Shown here piece after piece: positions 8,712 through 18,311 of a stretch of 64,000 nt of DNA. Source of the DNA: Arachidicoccus sp. BS20 (GTDB lineage: Bacteria; Bacteroidota; Bacteroidia; Chitinophagales; Chitinophagaceae); NCBI RefSeq assembly GCF_001659705.1, contig NZ_CP015971.1:1054001-1118000 (forward strand). The letters are read 5' to 3'. Every line of letters begins with the position of its first letter. The first letter of the stretch is position 1. Under the pieces are notes generated by a model. That model worked only from the letters and a program-made list of their open reading frames with translations. It searched no databases and was not told where the DNA came from. Both the position numbers and the translations under genes were made by a program.

Positions 8712-10322
8712 TTAACGCGAGCGGTAACCAACGCTTACAATTTTCCCGAATCCTGTCCATTGCGCAGCAAGTTGCAAAGCGCCGTTTACGGGTTGAATTT
8801 TATATTGTTCCAATGTTCCATTGCTGCCCGCCGCTCCGCCGGGATTGTATGTAGCAATAGTTAATTCAGAAGACCAATCGAAATAATTCTGGTTTTTCGT
8901 CATTTGTGCAAGACCATACCTATCATAAATATGCAGGAAAGACATATAGCTGATTTGAGCATTTCCATAATCTTTCATTAAAAAATTCTTTGACAATCCG
9001 AGGTCATATTCATATACTTTACTGCCTACGTTGTAAAACAGGTATTCATAATCGGGACTCACTGTAAAGTTGGTTGCATTGGCAATATCAACTTTATCCG
9101 ACGAATTATACATATCCGGCATAAAAGGCTGGAAGTAGTACAATGCCGTATCGGTAAGAGCCGCACCCATTTTAAATCGTAAGAGATATAATTTAGACGA
9201 TGTAGGGTCTTTCAATATTGAATAGACCTTTTTCACTTGCCCGCCTTCAGGATAATAATTCATGTTCATCCATTTTAAATCATAGCCCGTAGGATAATGC
9301 AGCAAAGGATTGACATCAATTACAGACGTTACAGCCGGATTGGTGGTTGTAACAAACTTCCTGTTTTCCGCATCATAGAATATGGCAGCATTACCATCTG
9401 TAGCCACATAAGGCGATACTTTGAATGGCGTACCTCCGGTAGTATATACATTTACCGGCGTATATTTAAACACATAGCCTGCATTTGTAGCCATGCTGTA
9501 CCAATTATTATCATTACCATACATATAAATGGTAGGAGAGGAATTTGTATTATTGTATTGCCCGTTAATACTCTGCGCTGTAAAATTCTCCGGTACATCT
9601 CCCAACATTAGATAGCGGATATTATAAGTAGGGTTCCAAGCAAATGTTTCCTGATTAACACGGTTTGTGTTTTCTGACGTCAACAGAAATATGCCATAGT
9701 TCTGCGCGACTATATTGGACCGCGTATAGTTCATACAAAGTATCTGATATGGTTTGCCGGACATTGGCACAGTAGAACCCATGTGCTGCAATACATCGGT
9801 ATATTGCGTAAACTTATTAAGCGTGCTGTTGTAGGAAAGCATATCCAGTCTTGCAGCACCATTCACATCATTCATAATTAAATATCCCTCATATACTTCC
9901 GTTGTTACCAGTACATTGGTTCTTATGGGATAGACTAATCCTGTCGCTTTATCTGTAACCCTGTATTGCAACGAATATGTGCCCGGAACAAGACCAATTT
10001 TTACATCTAAATTTTTACTGGTGGAAATCACAGAATCCCTCAACGGGTCCGGCGCCTGACCGGCACCCGACTGTCCCGTACCGATACGAAAAGACCATTC
10101 ATAGGTATAATCATCTTCTTTATTATCATCCTTTGATGAAACCAATGTCGGAGTGATTTTCAGCGTATCGCCAAAATATGTGGAATAGCCGTTTATCGTA
10201 TCAAACCCCTGAAAGGAAACTACATTTACATCGTGATAACTGTAATTACCAATGTCTTTGGAACAAGACGCTAAACCGAGCATCATCAAAGATGCCGCTA
10301 TGCAAAAAATTATATTTCTCAT
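8712..10322 (-). CDS. PKD-like family lipoprotein
   Basis: A 536-residue protein with a lipoprotein signal (MRNIIFCIAASLMMLGLASC, lipidated Cys20) followed by two PKD-like beta-sandwich regions. The first contains YTYEWSFRIG and the second, around YSLQYRVTDKATG, is typical of the Bacteroidota 'PKD-like family lipoprotein' group. The rest is beta-rich and propeller-like with many aromatic residues. Genes of this family usually lie next to SusC/SusD and DUF4843 genes, as here, and the product is probably a surface-exposed accessory binding protein. It ends 11 bp before the S41 protease start and begins 32 bp after the DUF4843 gene. The ligand is unknown. Confidence 0.85.
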   Translation of the reverse strand: MRNIIFCIAASLMMLGLASCSKDIGNYSYHDVNVVSFQGFDTINGYSTYFGDTLKITPTLVSSKDDNKEDDYTYEWSFRIGTGQSGAGQAPDPLRDSVISTSKNLDVKIGLVPGTYSLQYRVTDKATGLVYPIRTNVLVTTEVYEGYLIMNDVNGAARLDMLSYNSTLNKFTQYTDVLQHMGSTVPMSGKPYQILCMNYTRSNIVAQNYGIFLLTSENTNRVNQETFAWNPTYNIRYLMLGDVPENFTAQSINGQYNNTNSSPTIYMYGNDNNWYSMATNAGYVFKYTPVNVYTTGGTPFKVSPYVATDGNAAIFYDAENRKFVTTTNPAVTSVIDVNPLLHYPTGYDLKWMNMNYYPEGGQVKKVYSILKDPTSSKLYLLRFKMGAALTDTALYYFQPFMPDMYNSSDKVDIANATNFTVSPDYEYLFYNVGSKVYEYDLGLSKNFLMKDYGNAQISYMSFLHIYDRYGLAQMTKNQNYFDWSSELTIATYNPGGAAGSNGTLEQYKIQPVNGALQLAAQWTGFGKIVSVGYRSR

Positions 10323-10354
10323 TTAGAAAGATTTAATAATGAATCAATACTTAC

Positions 10355-11131
10355 TTATTGAATTATCGCTCCCATCGTCATAAGCGTAACACCGTCGTCT
10401 TCATATACCGGATGACCTGCCGCCGCCTGGTCTTGCAAATAACGGTTCATGGTAATAGCGTACAATGTGGCTTCTGCGCTGCTGCCTAAATCATAAATAA
10501 TACCGTGTGACGGAAAATCCAATGGCATACCCGTAACTGTATTCAGCAAACGAACTTTCTTTACACTGAATGTTCCGAAATAATAAGCACAGTTATTCCA
10601 ATAAGGACCGGCTGTTAATCCATCGGCAACAAACAATCTTAATTGCAACGCATTTACCGTATCGCTAATACCATTGCCGGGGAATATTTTAATATCTGTA
10701 TTGAAATTATCATTGGGGCTGAGATTTAAAATTAGTGTCTGTACAGTATCTTCCAAATCTGCTGCGCGTAATAATTTAACAGGAAAACTGTCCAGCACTT
10801 TACCCGCGTGCATCACAAAACTTGTAGGCAATACATAATGAGTAGCCGCAATTTCGGTAGATGCCGGGTCCACCGAAATATTAAATTCCCGGTCGGTATT
10901 TGCAGCAGAACCGGTAACTGCCATAGGAATCATGATGGTGGTATCCTTTACCGATTCGGGGCTAAAGCCAAATGATACGCTCACACTATCGTATCTGACT
11001 TGTTGGGGAGTACCGCCCCAGTTGAAATAAATATTGTCTTTTGCATCGTATGTCAACAGCGTATCCTTTTTACAGGAAGCCAGCAAACACAATGTGCATA
11101 TAAACAGCCCGATATATTTTAATTTGTTCAT
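10355..11131 (-). CDS. DUF4843 domain-containing lipoprotein
   Basis: I place the start at the ATG at 11131, giving 258 residues that open with a clean lipoprotein signal, MNKLKYIGLFICTLCLLASC. The longer open frame from 11293 overlaps susD and has no export signal. The rest is a DUF4843-type beta protein: a Calx-beta-like opening (DNIYFNW, VSVSFGFSPESVKDTTI), then a variable C-terminal half. DUF4843 lipoproteins accompany SusC/SusD pairs and PKD-like proteins and are thought to be surface accessory proteins. The gap to susD is 17 bp, so they are probably translated from one mRNA. Confidence 0.85.
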   Translation of the reverse strand: MNKLKYIGLFICTLCLLASCKKDTLLTYDAKDNIYFNWGGTPQQVRYDSVSVSFGFSPESVKDTTIMIPMAVTGSAANTDREFNISVDPASTEIAATHYVLPTSFVMHAGKVLDSFPVKLLRAADLEDTVQTLILNLSPNDNFNTDIKIFPGNGISDTVNALQLRLFVADGLTAGPYWNNCAYYFGTFSVKKVRLLNTVTGMPLDFPSHGIIYDLGSSAEATLYAITMNRYLQDQAAAGHPVYEDDGVTLMTMGAIIQ

Positions 11132-11148
11132 ACTTCTTGTTTTTAAGA

Positions 11149-12561
11149 TTAACGTGGAGTTGTTTCTGAAAGTGGCAACGGAACTACATATTTTGTTGCA
11201 TTCATCGATACATTCAGGTACGGAGAAGTAGCTGAAGGGATAGATGTTGCATTGACTCTTTTGTAATAGAAGAATAATTGCCCTTCGCCCCAAAACTCTT
11301 TCTGGTATTCCTTTTGTATTTCCGTTTTTAATACGGCAGTTGTGGCTACCGGCTGCAAGCCTCTTTGAAATCTTACCGCATTCAGCGCCGCAAACGAAAC
11401 ATCCGGGTCAGGGTCTGTTTCTGCAATAATGTAGTACAACTCTGATTTCCTCAGCAACGGCTGAATAAAACGCCATGGCGCTGTGGTACTTGCGATATCT
11501 TTATACTTCTGAAAATAAAAATTATTCAAAAACTGGTAAGTATAACGGTAATCATTGGTATTGCTTTCAAAAATAGATGTAAGCCTTGCCGTTAAAGGAG
11601 CCAGCATATCTGCAGCCTTTAAGTCGGGGCTGTAAAAAGCAGTATAATTATTATACATATCTTGATTATATACACCGAAAATAACCTCGGGAGAAAATAT
11701 TCTGTCCGGCGTTACGGCATTGGAAATGTTTGCAGGTGCAGACCATGGAAACCATTGTTCCCCTTGCGATAAAACTGCAACCGCCGAATCGTGAGCAGCT
11801 GTTGAATCTCCGCCCCACAAGTACGCTCTTGCCATTAATCCTTTTACGGCAAAATAGTTCATACGTTCGTTGCGAAAGCCGCTATAAAAGTCTTGTGTAA
11901 ACGTAACGCCACTCGTTACAATCGGGTCGTTTTGCAGCAAGGTTTCCGCTTGCTTGAAATCGTCCAAAATGCTATCCAATGCCTCACGGGCAGTTATAAT
12001 GGGTTGCGCATTTCCGTCAGCATAGCGATAATACGGAATCGCAGGTTCGTCAGCAGAAGTGGCATATACAGGACCAAACAAACGCAACATATCCAAATGC
12101 AGGAAAGCCCGTATGGCGATAGCCTCTCCTTTCATTTCATCCGCCTTAGGCTGAGTAAGTACACCTACATGAACTGTGGTATCAATCTTAGCAATGAACT
12201 TATTGGCAGCCAGAATAGTTAAATAAGCTTTTTGCCATATTGCATCAAAAACATCCTGAACATTGGTCTGTGTATAGGCATACGTCTGAAACAGGCTATA
12301 ACTGTTGTCTGACGTACCAGACACATTCCAGCGCTGTGCCATTAACTCAAGTGTTGTATTGGTCATATTGGCACCATAAAGCGTATTGTCCGCCATATCA
12401 TTATACAAACCGTTTAACGCTTGCCGGGCTATGGTTTCACTTGTAAAAACCTGGTCTTCGGTATATTGCCCTTCCGGTTTTACCGTAAGAAATTTTTTAC
12501 ATCCTGCAAGCAAAATGACAAATGCAGCCAGCAGGAAAATATGATTATATTTTTGTTTCAT
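11149..12561 (-). CDS. SusD/RagB-family outer-membrane lipoprotein
   Basis: A 470-residue surface lipoprotein with lipobox LLAGCKKF (lipidated Cys about 21) and SusD signatures: FLTVKPEGQYTEDQVFTSETIARQALNGLYNDM near the N-terminus read in parts, AIRAFLHLDMLRLFGPVY in the TPR region, and FWGEGQLFFYYKR near the C-terminus. SusD proteins cap the SusC channel and present the ligand. The ligand class cannot be read from the sequence. The start codon at 12561 lies inside a CATCTG...CAGATG stem that is shared with other genes in the window (see the 12559-12602 element). Confidence 0.93.
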   Translation of the reverse strand: MKQKYNHIFLLAAFVILLAGCKKFLTVKPEGQYTEDQVFTSETIARQALNGLYNDMADNTLYGANMTNTTLELMAQRWNVSGTSDNSYSLFQTYAYTQTNVQDVFDAIWQKAYLTILAANKFIAKIDTTVHVGVLTQPKADEMKGEAIAIRAFLHLDMLRLFGPVYATSADEPAIPYYRYADGNAQPIITAREALDSILDDFKQAETLLQNDPIVTSGVTFTQDFYSGFRNERMNYFAVKGLMARAYLWGGDSTAAHDSAVAVLSQGEQWFPWSAPANISNAVTPDRIFSPEVIFGVYNQDMYNNYTAFYSPDLKAADMLAPLTARLTSIFESNTNDYRYTYQFLNNFYFQKYKDIASTTAPWRFIQPLLRKSELYYIIAETDPDPDVSFAALNAVRFQRGLQPVATTAVLKTEIQKEYQKEFWGEGQLFFYYKRVNATSIPSATSPYLNVSMNATKYVVPLPLSETTPR

Positions 12562-12602
12562 CTGTTTATCTTTTATTTTTTATTTGTCAGATGGAATTAT
12601 CC
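12559..12602 (-). promoter_or_regulatory. Start-codon stem element upstream of susD
   Basis: On the minus strand, CATCTG (about 40 bp upstream) is complementary to CAGATG, whose last three bases are the susD start codon. The A/T-rich spacer (ACAAATAAAAAATAAAAG...) resembles the ones at 20690-20728 and 54080-54116. Only the stem and the A-rich spacer are seen here. The role, for example sequestering the start codon, is inference. Confidence 0.45.
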
Positions 12603-12660
12603 AGATAATTCATCATTTTTATTATACAAGATTCAATGCTTCTTTCACTAAAATGATTCT

Positions 12661-15600
12661 TTAGAAAGAAGCGCTTACGCTGAAAGAAACCGTTCTTGCA
12701 TAAGGATAATCGATACCGCGCTCTGTTTTCACGCTTTCGAGATAGAATATATCATTGAGATACGCGGTAAAGCCAAGCGATTGCATGTGCATCTTTCTTA
12801 CCCAACCTCTCTGCAAACGATAACTCAGACTGAAAGATTCTCCGTCGAAGTAATTATTCTTCTCAATAAAGCGGGACGACATAGGTGTGTACGAAGTATT
12901 GCTGATAGCCTTAAACTGGGATATATCTCCCGGCTTCTGCCAACGGTCATATAGTGCGCGTTTATCCTGATTGTAGTACACATCCTGCAATGAAATATTT
13001 TCTACTTTGTTGTACAACGCGGTATTTTGCACATAACCGCCAAGGCTGTAACGCACATTCATACCAAGCGTAAAGTCTTTATAAGTAAACGTAGAACTCA
13101 CTACACCTTCGATTTTGGGACGGTCGTTTCCGACATTTACAATATCGTCCGGGTCATAAGTAAAAGTGAGTGTCCCGTCTTTTTTCTGGAATATTTCATT
13201 TCCGGTTGCAGGGTCTATACCGCGCGATACCACAGCCCACATATCATCCGGACTATAGCCGTCGTTATAACGAGCCAAAACATTGTTTTCCTGTGCCTGC
13301 TGGTTCAACACGGCAAGTGTTTGTCCCAAACCACCATAAACACTCTTGTTTGCACTTCCCGTAACGCCGAGTGTCCATATAACTCTTTGCCTCAGATTAT
13401 ATATTGGCGATACATGCAAATTAAAATCCCAGCCTCTGACATTAAGATTTCCAACATTTATTACGTAATTAGCTCCTAATCCTGTAGATGAAGGCAATGT
13501 CCCATTTGCTCCGATTGCCAAGGGATCGGTATGTTTGAAATAGTATTCGACGTTACCGCTTATTCTGCCATGCAAAAACCCGAAATCAATACCATAACTC
13601 TGCTGCACCGTTTTCTGCCAATCAAGATTAGGATTGCCCAAAGAAGTCAAATCCAATCCTTGCCCGAAATTGTTTTGTGCTCCCTGAAAAGCATAAGTGG
13701 ATATGGACGTAAACTGTCCAAGATTTTCATTACCGGTTACGCCTATATTGCCCCTTATCTTCAACAAGTCTATCCATTTCATACGCTTCATAAAAGGCTC
13801 TCTGCTAATGACCCATCCTAAACCTCCGGAAGCAAATGGCTTAAATTGTTTGTTAGAACCAAAAACGCTTGAACCATCCAAACGGTAAGTGGCATCTAAC
13901 AGAAAACGCTGGTCATACGTGTAGTTGATACTTCCCAAAAATCCTACACTATGAGACTTTCCGATAGAAGTAACGGGTCTGGTCGCAGGTGCAAACTGAT
14001 AAGCAAAAGCCGGATTGCCATCGGTTCCGTCCGGAAATCCAACGGCTAAAAATCCAACCCCGGTATTATCACTTGACTGAACATCTGCACGAACATTTGT
14101 CGTTAGCTGGTTTTTACCAATCACTTTTGCCCATGTGAGCATTATGTTTCCGCTGTATGATTTATTTTCCGAGTGAGTATAATTATAGCTGCCTTTTTGG
14201 TGTATATCTACACCTATAAATTGTGTATTTTCCGGCGGGGTAAATATAATTCCCGTTCCGGTTCCTTTGCTTGCCTGGAAACCACCTTGCAAACGTAACT
14301 CGTGCGACAGCGTAATGATTGCCTGCAAATTGTCGTTATACGAAAAAATCTTTTGCTGGTTAAGGCTATTCAACGAAGCATTCCATAAAGGATTATACAT
14401 AGTTGTTTGTAAAGAATCCAGATATTCGGGGATGGAACCGTCTGCACTGCGTTTTTTATAATAAGGATTTGCCTCAGCAAAATCGGCAAAATCTCCGTAA
14501 GGAGAAGCAGTAGCAGTGTTGCCGGAAAGGTTCAGCATATTTGTGATATTAAGCTTGCCTTTTCGGTAAGTAACATTAAAGTTGCCCGACCAATTTTGTC
14601 TGCCGGAACCTTTCATTACACCATTGTTATTGCCATAAGACCCTCCGGCATTAAACATCAAATCACTATTACCACCCGACAGATTAATTGAATGCCTGTT
14701 GGTAAAGCCCGTTTGTACCGGCTCACTTAACCAATAAGTATTTACGCCACTCGCAACTGCCGCAGCTCTGCTGTTGTATTGCAGGTCAGACTGCCATTGG
14801 TTTTGAGGTTGCGATGTATATAATCCCGAAAGCTTTTCAAACTGCAACTTTTCGGAAGCATTCATCAGATTGTAGCTACGCAAATCCGGCATATCCACAT
14901 CAAAATCTCCTGAATAACTTACTCGCAATTCGCCGGGAACAGGTCTTTTCGTTTCTACAACTACAACACCATTGGACGCTTTTGCACCATACAAAGCAGT
15001 TGATGCCGCATCTCTTAATATTGTAATGGACGCAACCCTGTTCATATCCAAATCATAGATTGCCTGCAATGAGCTTTCAAATCCGTCTAAAATAAACAAC
15101 GGCTGATTGGAATCTGAATTAAACTGGTCATTCAAATCAGTTGTGCTGATGCTTGTTCTTCCGCGTATTTCAAACGAAGGCAATGTGTTTGGGTCAGAAC
15201 CTCTACTGTTGTTCACAATTTGTATAAAGGAAGGATCAAGTGTTTTAAGGCTTTCCAAAACATTTCTGTTGCCGACAGCTTTAAGCTGGTCGCCGCTATA
15301 AGTGGCAGTTGCTCCTGTGAAACTTGTTTTATCACGTGTAAACATACCTGTGATTACCATATCCTGCAAGTTTTGTTCCCTTACTTCCATTACTACTTTT
15401 AACTTATCGTTTGGTTGCTTTACTTCTATTTCCTGCGTTTTCATTCCAACGTAGTTGATAACAAGGGTAAGCGGAAATGTAAGATTATATGGAACTTCAA
15501 TAGAAAACATGCCTTTATCGTTGGACATGAACGTTACTTTAGTTCCTTTGATGTTAACGGTTGCCCCCGGCAACGGCTTGCCCGATTCGTCAACAATGGT

Positions 15601-16068
15601 TCCCTGAACGTATTGCGGCTGCGGTGCAGTATAAAAGTTTGACGGATTACTTATTTCTTTTTCTCCGCTTTTTGAAATAATAATACTCTGTTTTATTATT
15701 TCATACTTCAATCCTGTTCCTTCGAGACACTGGTTCAATGCCTGTCTCAAAGGCAGGTTATTTGCCCGAATATCAATTTTCTCAATATCGTTGACAACGG
15801 TAGGATCATAGAGAAAATAATATCCGCTTTGTTGTTCCAGTTGCTTAAATACAGTTCGAAGCGGCACGTTTTTCTCATTGAGATTTATCCTTTGTGCAAA
15901 CGAGCGGGCACTTACGTGCAATGCCCCAATCAATAATAAGAATGCAGTTAATCGCATAACTTTCCGGATAAAAGAGTAAGACAAATATTTACTGCGAATG
16001 CAGTCGATAGAATGTTGATTTTGCACCAAAACCGGATAACCGGCTTTGATATATGCATTATGATACAT
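12661..16068 (-). CDS. SusC/RagA-family TonB-dependent outer-membrane transporter with STN domain
   Basis: A 1135-residue TonB-linked porin. A signal-anchor-like segment (MRLTAFLLLIGALHVSARSFAQ, from residue 38) follows a basic leader. Next come an STN/secretin-N domain (about 60-125, ending LKYEIIKQS), a carboxypeptidase-like regulatory domain (VQGTIVDESGKPLPGATV), the plug with the SusC motif NRVASITILRDAASTALYG, and a C-terminal 22-strand barrel ending in ...SFSVSASF. The STN domain indicates signalling through a FecR anti-sigma, which is encoded immediately upstream. The start at 16068 is the longest; an ATG at 15957 directly before the hydrophobic segment is the alternative. It imports a ligand delivered by the adjacent SusD. 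Confidence 0.94.
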   Translation of the reverse strand: MYHNAYIKAGYPVLVQNQHSIDCIRSKYLSYSFIRKVMRLTAFLLLIGALHVSARSFAQRINLNEKNVPLRTVFKQLEQQSGYYFLYDPTVVNDIEKIDIRANNLPLRQALNQCLEGTGLKYEIIKQSIIISKSGEKEISNPSNFYTAPQPQYVQGTIVDESGKPLPGATVNIKGTKVTFMSNDKGMFSIEVPYNLTFPLTLVINYVGMKTQEIEVKQPNDKLKVVMEVREQNLQDMVITGMFTRDKTSFTGATATYSGDQLKAVGNRNVLESLKTLDPSFIQIVNNSRGSDPNTLPSFEIRGRTSISTTDLNDQFNSDSNQPLFILDGFESSLQAIYDLDMNRVASITILRDAASTALYGAKASNGVVVVETKRPVPGELRVSYSGDFDVDMPDLRSYNLMNASEKLQFEKLSGLYTSQPQNQWQSDLQYNSRAAAVASGVNTYWLSEPVQTGFTNRHSINLSGGNSDLMFNAGGSYGNNNGVMKGSGRQNWSGNFNVTYRKGKLNITNMLNLSGNTATASPYGDFADFAEANPYYKKRSADGSIPEYLDSLQTTMYNPLWNASLNSLNQQKIFSYNDNLQAIITLSHELRLQGGFQASKGTGTGIIFTPPENTQFIGVDIHQKGSYNYTHSENKSYSGNIMLTWAKVIGKNQLTTNVRADVQSSDNTGVGFLAVGFPDGTDGNPAFAYQFAPATRPVTSIGKSHSVGFLGSINYTYDQRFLLDATYRLDGSSVFGSNKQFKPFASGGLGWVISREPFMKRMKWIDLLKIRGNIGVTGNENLGQFTSISTYAFQGAQNNFGQGLDLTSLGNPNLDWQKTVQQSYGIDFGFLHGRISGNVEYYFKHTDPLAIGANGTLPSSTGLGANYVINVGNLNVRGWDFNLHVSPIYNLRQRVIWTLGVTGSANKSVYGGLGQTLAVLNQQAQENNVLARYNDGYSPDDMWAVVSRGIDPATGNEIFQKKDGTLTFTYDPDDIVNVGNDRPKIEGVVSSTFTYKDFTLGMNVRYSLGGYVQNTALYNKVENISLQDVYYNQDKRALYDRWQKPGDISQFKAISNTSYTPMSSRFIEKNNYFDGESFSLSYRLQRGWVRKMHMQSLGFTAYLNDIFYLESVKTERGIDYPYARTVSFSVSASF

Positions 16069-16245
16069 ATTTTTGTACGGCTTTGGTTAATGTATATTGT
16101 TTTCTTTTCAAACAGGATTCATTGAATTAGCCGGCAAACTTTTCCGGGAGCGCTTCCAACACTTCCGGATTTTTTGTGGCTAATGCTAAATAGTTTTTAA
16201 TCTATTGCATAGGCATAAATATTTTTGTTTGTTAAAAAATGAAAT

Positions 16246-17403
16246 TTAAGGTTCTACAATAAGCTTTTTCCCCTCAAGCGAAAAGTGTATGTCGGATGCC
16301 TTTAAGACTTCCAGTAAATCTCCAAGATTGTAACTTCTCGGCACTTTCCCTTCGAAGCGCCGCTTAGGGATATTATCTTTATAAACCACATCTATATCGT
16401 ACCACCGGCTAAGCGTTTTCATCACGCTCGCGAAGTCATTATTCTCAAAATAAAACAATCCGTTTTTCCACGCAGTTGCTTCCTCTGTATTTGCTTCAGA
16501 TATTTTTATGCTACCGCCTGTTACGAGCGCTTGCTGACCCGGATGCAGCAATCGGTCATTTACCTGAACCGCACCTTCCACTAAGGTTGTTTTTATACCC
16601 GCTTCATCAGCATAGCTGTCAATATCAAAAGCGGTTCCTATATCTTCGGTAATCTGGTTGCCCGTTCTTACGATAAAAGGGTGTTCAGCATCGTGCTTCA
16701 CTTCAAAATAGGCTTCGCCGGTAATGGACACTTCCCTCTTCTTATCTGTAAATACAACAGGATATTTTATGGATGACGCAGCATTAAGCCAGACCTGCGT
16801 TCCATCCGATAAAACGAGATGATACTGACCACCACGCGGCGTACTCAGCGTATTATATGCCGTACTATTACTTTCATTATCAGCTTCGTACAACAATTTT
16901 CCGCCGAATTGTTGTATGGAAGCACTTCCTTGCTTCAACTGCTTCTGCCCGGCACTATCCAACTGTACCAACGAACCGTCTGCCAGCGTAAGCACCGCTT
17001 TATTTGTACCCGGCGCAACGTCTATGACAGAGCTCGCAGCAATTACCGCTTTAGGTTTAACTTGCTTTTCATTATATAAATAAATGCCAATGCTTAATGC
17101 AATCAAAACGATAACCGCCGCCGCATATCTGATGGGGAAATAAAAACGTATTTTCTTTCGGTGCAAAGTGTTTTCTAAAGCCGATTGGCTGACAATCCCG
17201 GAAAACATTCGCTCCCAATCAGGCTCTTGCAAACCGGAAACAAGCTGCATCCGGTAATAATATTCTTTCATAAAAGCATATAAGGACTCATCATTTTTCG
17301 CTTCACGTATATAGCTGAACAGCTCATCCAATTCTTCATGGGTATGTGTACGATTGGCATATGCTTCCAATAAATATTGTATCCGGTATTGCTTATCCGA
17401 CAT
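16246..17403 (-). CDS. FecR-family anti-sigma regulator
   Basis: A 385-residue inner-membrane protein with a cytoplasmic N-terminal sigma-binding region (1-85), one membrane span (about 91-110, RYAAAVIVLIALSIGIYLY), and a periplasmic FecR domain (VIDVAPGTNKAVLTLADGS, TPRGGQYHLVLSDGTQVWLN, EAYFEVKHDAEHPFIVRT). A C-terminal DUF4974/secretin-like segment (WYDIDVVYKD...IHFSLEGKKLIVEP) follows. It relays the loaded state of the STN-containing SusC to the sigma factor encoded 100 bp upstream. Gene order sigma-fecR-susC-susD is the standard arrangement. Confidence 0.93.
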   Translation of the reverse strand: MSDKQYRIQYLLEAYANRTHTHEELDELFSYIREAKNDESLYAFMKEYYYRMQLVSGLQEPDWERMFSGIVSQSALENTLHRKKIRFYFPIRYAAAVIVLIALSIGIYLYNEKQVKPKAVIAASSVIDVAPGTNKAVLTLADGSLVQLDSAGQKQLKQGSASIQQFGGKLLYEADNESNSTAYNTLSTPRGGQYHLVLSDGTQVWLNAASSIKYPVVFTDKKREVSITGEAYFEVKHDAEHPFIVRTGNQITEDIGTAFDIDSYADEAGIKTTLVEGAVQVNDRLLHPGQQALVTGGSIKISEANTEEATAWKNGLFYFENNDFASVMKTLSRWYDIDVVYKDNIPKRRFEGKVPRSYNLGDLLEVLKASDIHFSLEGKKLIVEP

Positions 17404-17503
17404 TTCTATGGTTCTTTTTTAACAAGGAATTATCTTCCCTGTCTATAAAGACGTAAAAAAATGTTAGCAATACCGCCGAATATGAAATTTTCCTTAACTT
17501 TTT

Positions 17504-18112
17504 TTATTTGTGCAGAAAAATGGCATAGGCAAATAAAAGCGCAAGGTCGCCGGAATACTTTCCCAAATAGCTGCGCAAATGTTTTAATACTTCGACCATG
17601 GCATTGGCAACCCGGCTTTTAGACAGGTGGAGATAGTCGGCAATTTCCTCGTTTGTCCAGCCTTCGTTACGGCTTAAACGAAAAATAATTTGCTTTTGTT
17701 CCGGTAAACGGCTGATAGCTTCATCAATAAGCTGTTGCACCGATTCTACATTCAGTTGATGGTCGGCATCCGCGATATGATAATCCTGTGTAGAAGACCT
17801 GAGCCACAATTGCTCCAGTCGTTTTTTGTCCGATGCTACTTTGCGCAGATAGTCCATCGTTTTGTTACGGGTAAGTATAAAAATGTAGTTAGCGGGATTT
17901 TCAATGGCATTCATATTCAACCGGTTCATCCATATTTTTAAAAATATATCCTGGACTATTTCTTCAGAGACTGTAGCCGAACTTGTCATTTGAAACACGA
18001 AAGCGTACAACTTTCTCTTATACATATCAAATATCTTTCTGAAAGCATTTTCATCGCCCTGCGCAATGCCGGCGAATAGCGCTTTTTCAATATCCGAAGC
18101 GGAAGAATGCAT
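17504..18112 (-). CDS. RNA polymerase ECF sigma factor (Bacteroidota family 1, SusCD-associated)
   Basis: 202 residues with sigma region 2 (AFRKIFDMYKRKLYAFVFQMT...EEIVQDIFLKIW, NYIFILTRNKTMDYLRK) and region 4 (ISRLPEQKQIIFRLSRNEGWTNEEIADYLHLSKSRVANAMVEVLKHLR read in parts). It belongs to the TIGR02985 type that pairs with FecR and a TonB receptor. It likely directs transcription of the downstream susC operon when FecR releases it. The promoter it recognises was not identified. The final residues (LALLFAYAIFLHK) are hydrophobic, an unremarkable feature in this group. Confidence 0.92.
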   Translation of the reverse strand: MHSSASDIEKALFAGIAQGDENAFRKIFDMYKRKLYAFVFQMTSSATVSEEIVQDIFLKIWMNRLNMNAIENPANYIFILTRNKTMDYLRKVASDKKRLEQLWLRSSTQDYHIADADHQLNVESVQQLIDEAISRLPEQKQIIFRLSRNEGWTNEEIADYLHLSKSRVANAMVEVLKHLRSYLGKYSGDLALLFAYAIFLHK

Positions 18113-18311
18113 AACAAAAAATATATATTTTGGAAAACGTGAAGATAAACAGAATTTTGAGCAGAATACAAAAAAATAATTTTACATATATATTCTACTC
18201 CGTTCCCAAACGTATCGTACATCTCCATTTGCAGGCAATCGGGTAAACATATTTATCAGTATAATATAAATCGCGACAGTTAAACAATGTGCATTAATTA
18301 CATTAAACAAA

